This document shows positions 62,555 to 64,000 of a DNA stretch of 64,000 nucleotides, one piece after another. How positions within the stretch are numbered: position 1 is the first letter of the stretch; each line of letters starts with the position of its first letter. The position numbers were made by a program, and so were the translations under genes. Source of the DNA: Xanthomonas sacchari (GTDB taxonomy: Bacteria > Pseudomonadota > Gammaproteobacteria > Xanthomonadales > Xanthomonadaceae); NCBI RefSeq assembly GCF_024266585.1, contig NZ_CP100647.1:2213001-2277000 (forward strand). The letters are read 5' to 3'. Below the pieces are notes generated by a model, which was not told the origin of the DNA, did no database searches, and saw only the letters and a list, made by a program, of their open reading frames with translations.

Positions 62555-63448
62555 TCAGCGAGCGGCCGGACGCGCCGGGCAGGCGCGCACGAAGGCGATG
62601 CTGTCGGCCATGACCGGCAGTGCCGGGTCGTCCTTGCGCAGCGCCAGCACCAGGCGCATGTGGCCGACGCCGGGATAGGTCTTCAGTGTCGCCGGCACCC
62701 CGGCGCGCTGCAGCGCGGCCTGCAGCGACTGGCTGTTGTGCGGTGCCACCACCGTGTCGGCGTCGCCGTGCAGCAGCAGCGCCGGCGGCTCGTCGCCGTC
62801 GACGAACGTCACCGGCTGCGAACGCTTTTGCTGCGCCGGGTCCTGGCCGAACATGCCGATCAGGTCCGGGTCGGTCAGCGGCAGGAAATCGTAGGGGCCG
62901 GCCAGGCCGACCAGGCCGCACAACTGCCGTGGCGACAGGCCCTGTGCCTGCAGCCAGTGGCCGTCGGTGGCCAGCAGCGCGGCGATGTGCGCGCCGGCGG
63001 AGTGGCCCATCAGCACCAGCCGTTGCGGGTCGCCGCCGTAGTCGGCGGCATGGCGCTGGCTCCAGGCGACCGCGGCGGCGGCGTCGCGCATGAAGCCGTC
63101 CAGGGTCACCTGCGGGTACTTGCGGTAGTCCGGCACGATCGCGACCACGCCGTGCCGCGCCAGCGCTTCGCCGGCCCAGCGGTAGTTCTGGCGGTTGCCG
63201 GTCTTCCAGGTGCCGCCGTGGAAGAACACCACCACCGGCGCGTGCTGCACCCCGGCCGGGCGGTACACGTCCAGCGCCAGGCCATGCGCGGCGTCGTAGA
63301 CGATGCCGCGCTGCTCGCTGAGGCCGTTGCGCGAGGAACTGGCGTTGAGGCCGCCGAAGAACAGGCTGCTGCAGGCCGAGACCAGCAGCGAGGACACGGC
63401 GATCAGGACGTTGCGGGGCCAGCGTGGCGGAAACGGACGGTCGGACAT
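62555..63448 (-). CDS. Alpha/beta hydrolase (esterase-like) lipoprotein
   Basis: A 297-residue enzyme of the carboxylesterase/BD-FAE type. The N-terminus is a signal with lipobox-like VSAC (NVLIAVSSLLVSAC). The oxyanion motif is VVVFFHGGTWKTG, the nucleophile elbow is LMGHSAGAHIA, and Asp and His of the triad are in LHGDADTVV and GVGHMRLVL. It converges on the GST gene with about 30 bases between the stops. The substrate is unknown. Confidence 0.9.
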   Translation of the reverse strand: MSDRPFPPRWPRNVLIAVSSLLVSACSSLFFGGLNASSSRNGLSEQRGIVYDAAHGLALDVYRPAGVQHAPVVVFFHGGTWKTGNRQNYRWAGEALARHGVVAIVPDYRKYPQVTLDGFMRDAAAAVAWSQRHAADYGGDPQRLVLMGHSAGAHIAALLATDGHWLQAQGLSPRQLCGLVGLAGPYDFLPLTDPDLIGMFGQDPAQQKRSQPVTFVDGDEPPALLLHGDADTVVAPHNSQSLQAALQRAGVPATLKTYPGVGHMRLVLALRKDDPALPVMADSIAFVRACPARPAAR

Positions 63449-63514
63449 GGGCGATCCCTGAGAGGAGCGCGGAGCATGCCGGATGCCGGTGTCGGCGGCG
63501 AGTGGAGGTGGGGC

Positions 63515-63640
63515 GGGGATTGGGGATCCGGGATTGGGGATTTGCTGGGGCGCGGGCTTCTTGCATGGGCGCTGCGACGTTGCGGCAGTCGGACCCGCAC
63601 CCCAACCCTTCTCCCGGGGCGAGAGGGGCTTTGCCGGCCC
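63515..63640. repeat. Intergenic repeat fragments
   Basis: ATTGGGGAT-type motifs (63515-63543) and a piece of the CTTCTCCCGGGGCGAGAGGGGC palindrome (63606-63630), relatives of the repeats at 59055 and 53095. Confidence 0.6.
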
Positions 63641-63716
63641 GAGCGGCACCGGGCGTGCACCGTATGCTCACCCTGCGGCCTTTCCAATGCGGGCTACGAC
63701 TTCTACGCTGTTGCCC

Positions 63717-64000
63717 ATGTCTGCCTTGCGTTTCGACAATCGCTTCGTCGCCGAACTGCCCGGCGACCCCGAAACCGGTCCGCGGCGCCGCGAGGTGCTG
63801 GGGGCGTTGTGGTCGCCGGTCGAGCCGACGCCGGTGGCGGCGCCGCGCCTGCTGGCGTATTCGCCGGAGGTGGCGGCCTTGCTCGGGCTGTCCGAGCAGG
63901 ACGTGCGGGCGCCGCAGTTCGCCGCGGTGTTCGCCGGCAATGCACGCTATCCGGGCATGCAGCCTTACGCGGCCAACTACGGCGGCCACCAGTTCGGGCA
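63717..64000 (+). CDS. selO: SelO/YdiU pseudokinase AMPylase, N-terminal part
   Basis: The window ends after 94 codons. The visible part [38 protein letters not shown] and the start of the conserved [15 protein letters not shown] segment identify the SelO family, which moves AMP from ATP to hydroxyl residues of proteins under oxidative stress. The stop lies outside the window. The chosen ATG gives the family N-terminus. Confidence 0.93.
   Translation, partial: MSALRFDNRFVAELPGDPETGPRRREVLGALWSPVEPTPVAAPRLLAYSPEVAALLGLSEQDVRAPQFAAVFAGNARYPGMQPYAANYGGHQFG

Overview
The window reads as the chromosome of a high-GC gammaproteobacterium of the genus Xanthomonas. It carries the xanthan (gum) operon in its usual position downstream of pheT-ihfA-merR-tRNA-Pro, a FimX orthologue, and the small intergenic repeats typical of xanthomonads. 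The gum operon lacks a second acyltransferase (gumG) and has a cupin gene before gumN, so I lean towards an early-branching Xanthomonas (translucens/sacchari/hyacinthi type); that placement is inference.

Layout. 1-1750: 3' end of pheT, ihfA, a MerR regulator and tRNA-Pro(GGG). 1750-16908: gumB-C-D-E-F-H-I-J-K-L-M, then a cupin gene and gumN. These encode the export channel and co-polymerase (B, C), the five glycosyltransferases (D, M, H, K, I), the acetyl and pyruvyl transferases (F, L), and the polymerase and flippase (E, J). 17039-21659, minus strand: dxs, an HNH nuclease and an acyl-CoA dehydrogenase. 21762-28214, minus strand: a signalling operon of a secreted DUF6689-like protein, an FHA-GAF protein, a Ser/Thr kinase with TPR repeats, a histidine kinase without a sensor domain, and a NarL-type regulator. 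28446-33227: two paralogous secreted subtilases transcribed divergently from that operon; the second carries C-terminal SLH-like modules. Both subtilases have the same ungapped 41-bp element at nearly the same distance upstream.

33426-34571: an IS110-family element inserted into a REP-like palindrome. Its non-coding left end can be read as a bridge RNA, with all four guide segments and both enclosing stems visible. 34669-38528: MarR regulator plus AaeB/AaeX/AaeA-type efflux operon with AT-rich palindromic operators. 38813-42983: a lipoprotein, tRNA-Phe(GAA), a small secreted protein, a lipocalin, a frameshifted IS481-family element with CTAG target duplication, and a small hypothetical gene. 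43014-53089: xseA and queG diverging from nnr-tsaE-amiC-mutL and two envelope-protein genes.

53100-55844: a 140-bp tandem repeat, phaR, phaB (with a 12-nt poly-G/C tract in its leader) and gluQ. 55949-64000: htpX, fimX, a HI0933-type flavoprotein, yaeQ, cspA, a glutathione S-transferase, an esterase lipoprotein and the 5' end of selO.

The most interesting items are the decodable bridge-RNA IS110 insertion and the divergent kinase/subtilase locus with its shared upstream element. No CRISPR array, rRNA, prophage or plasmid backbone was seen.
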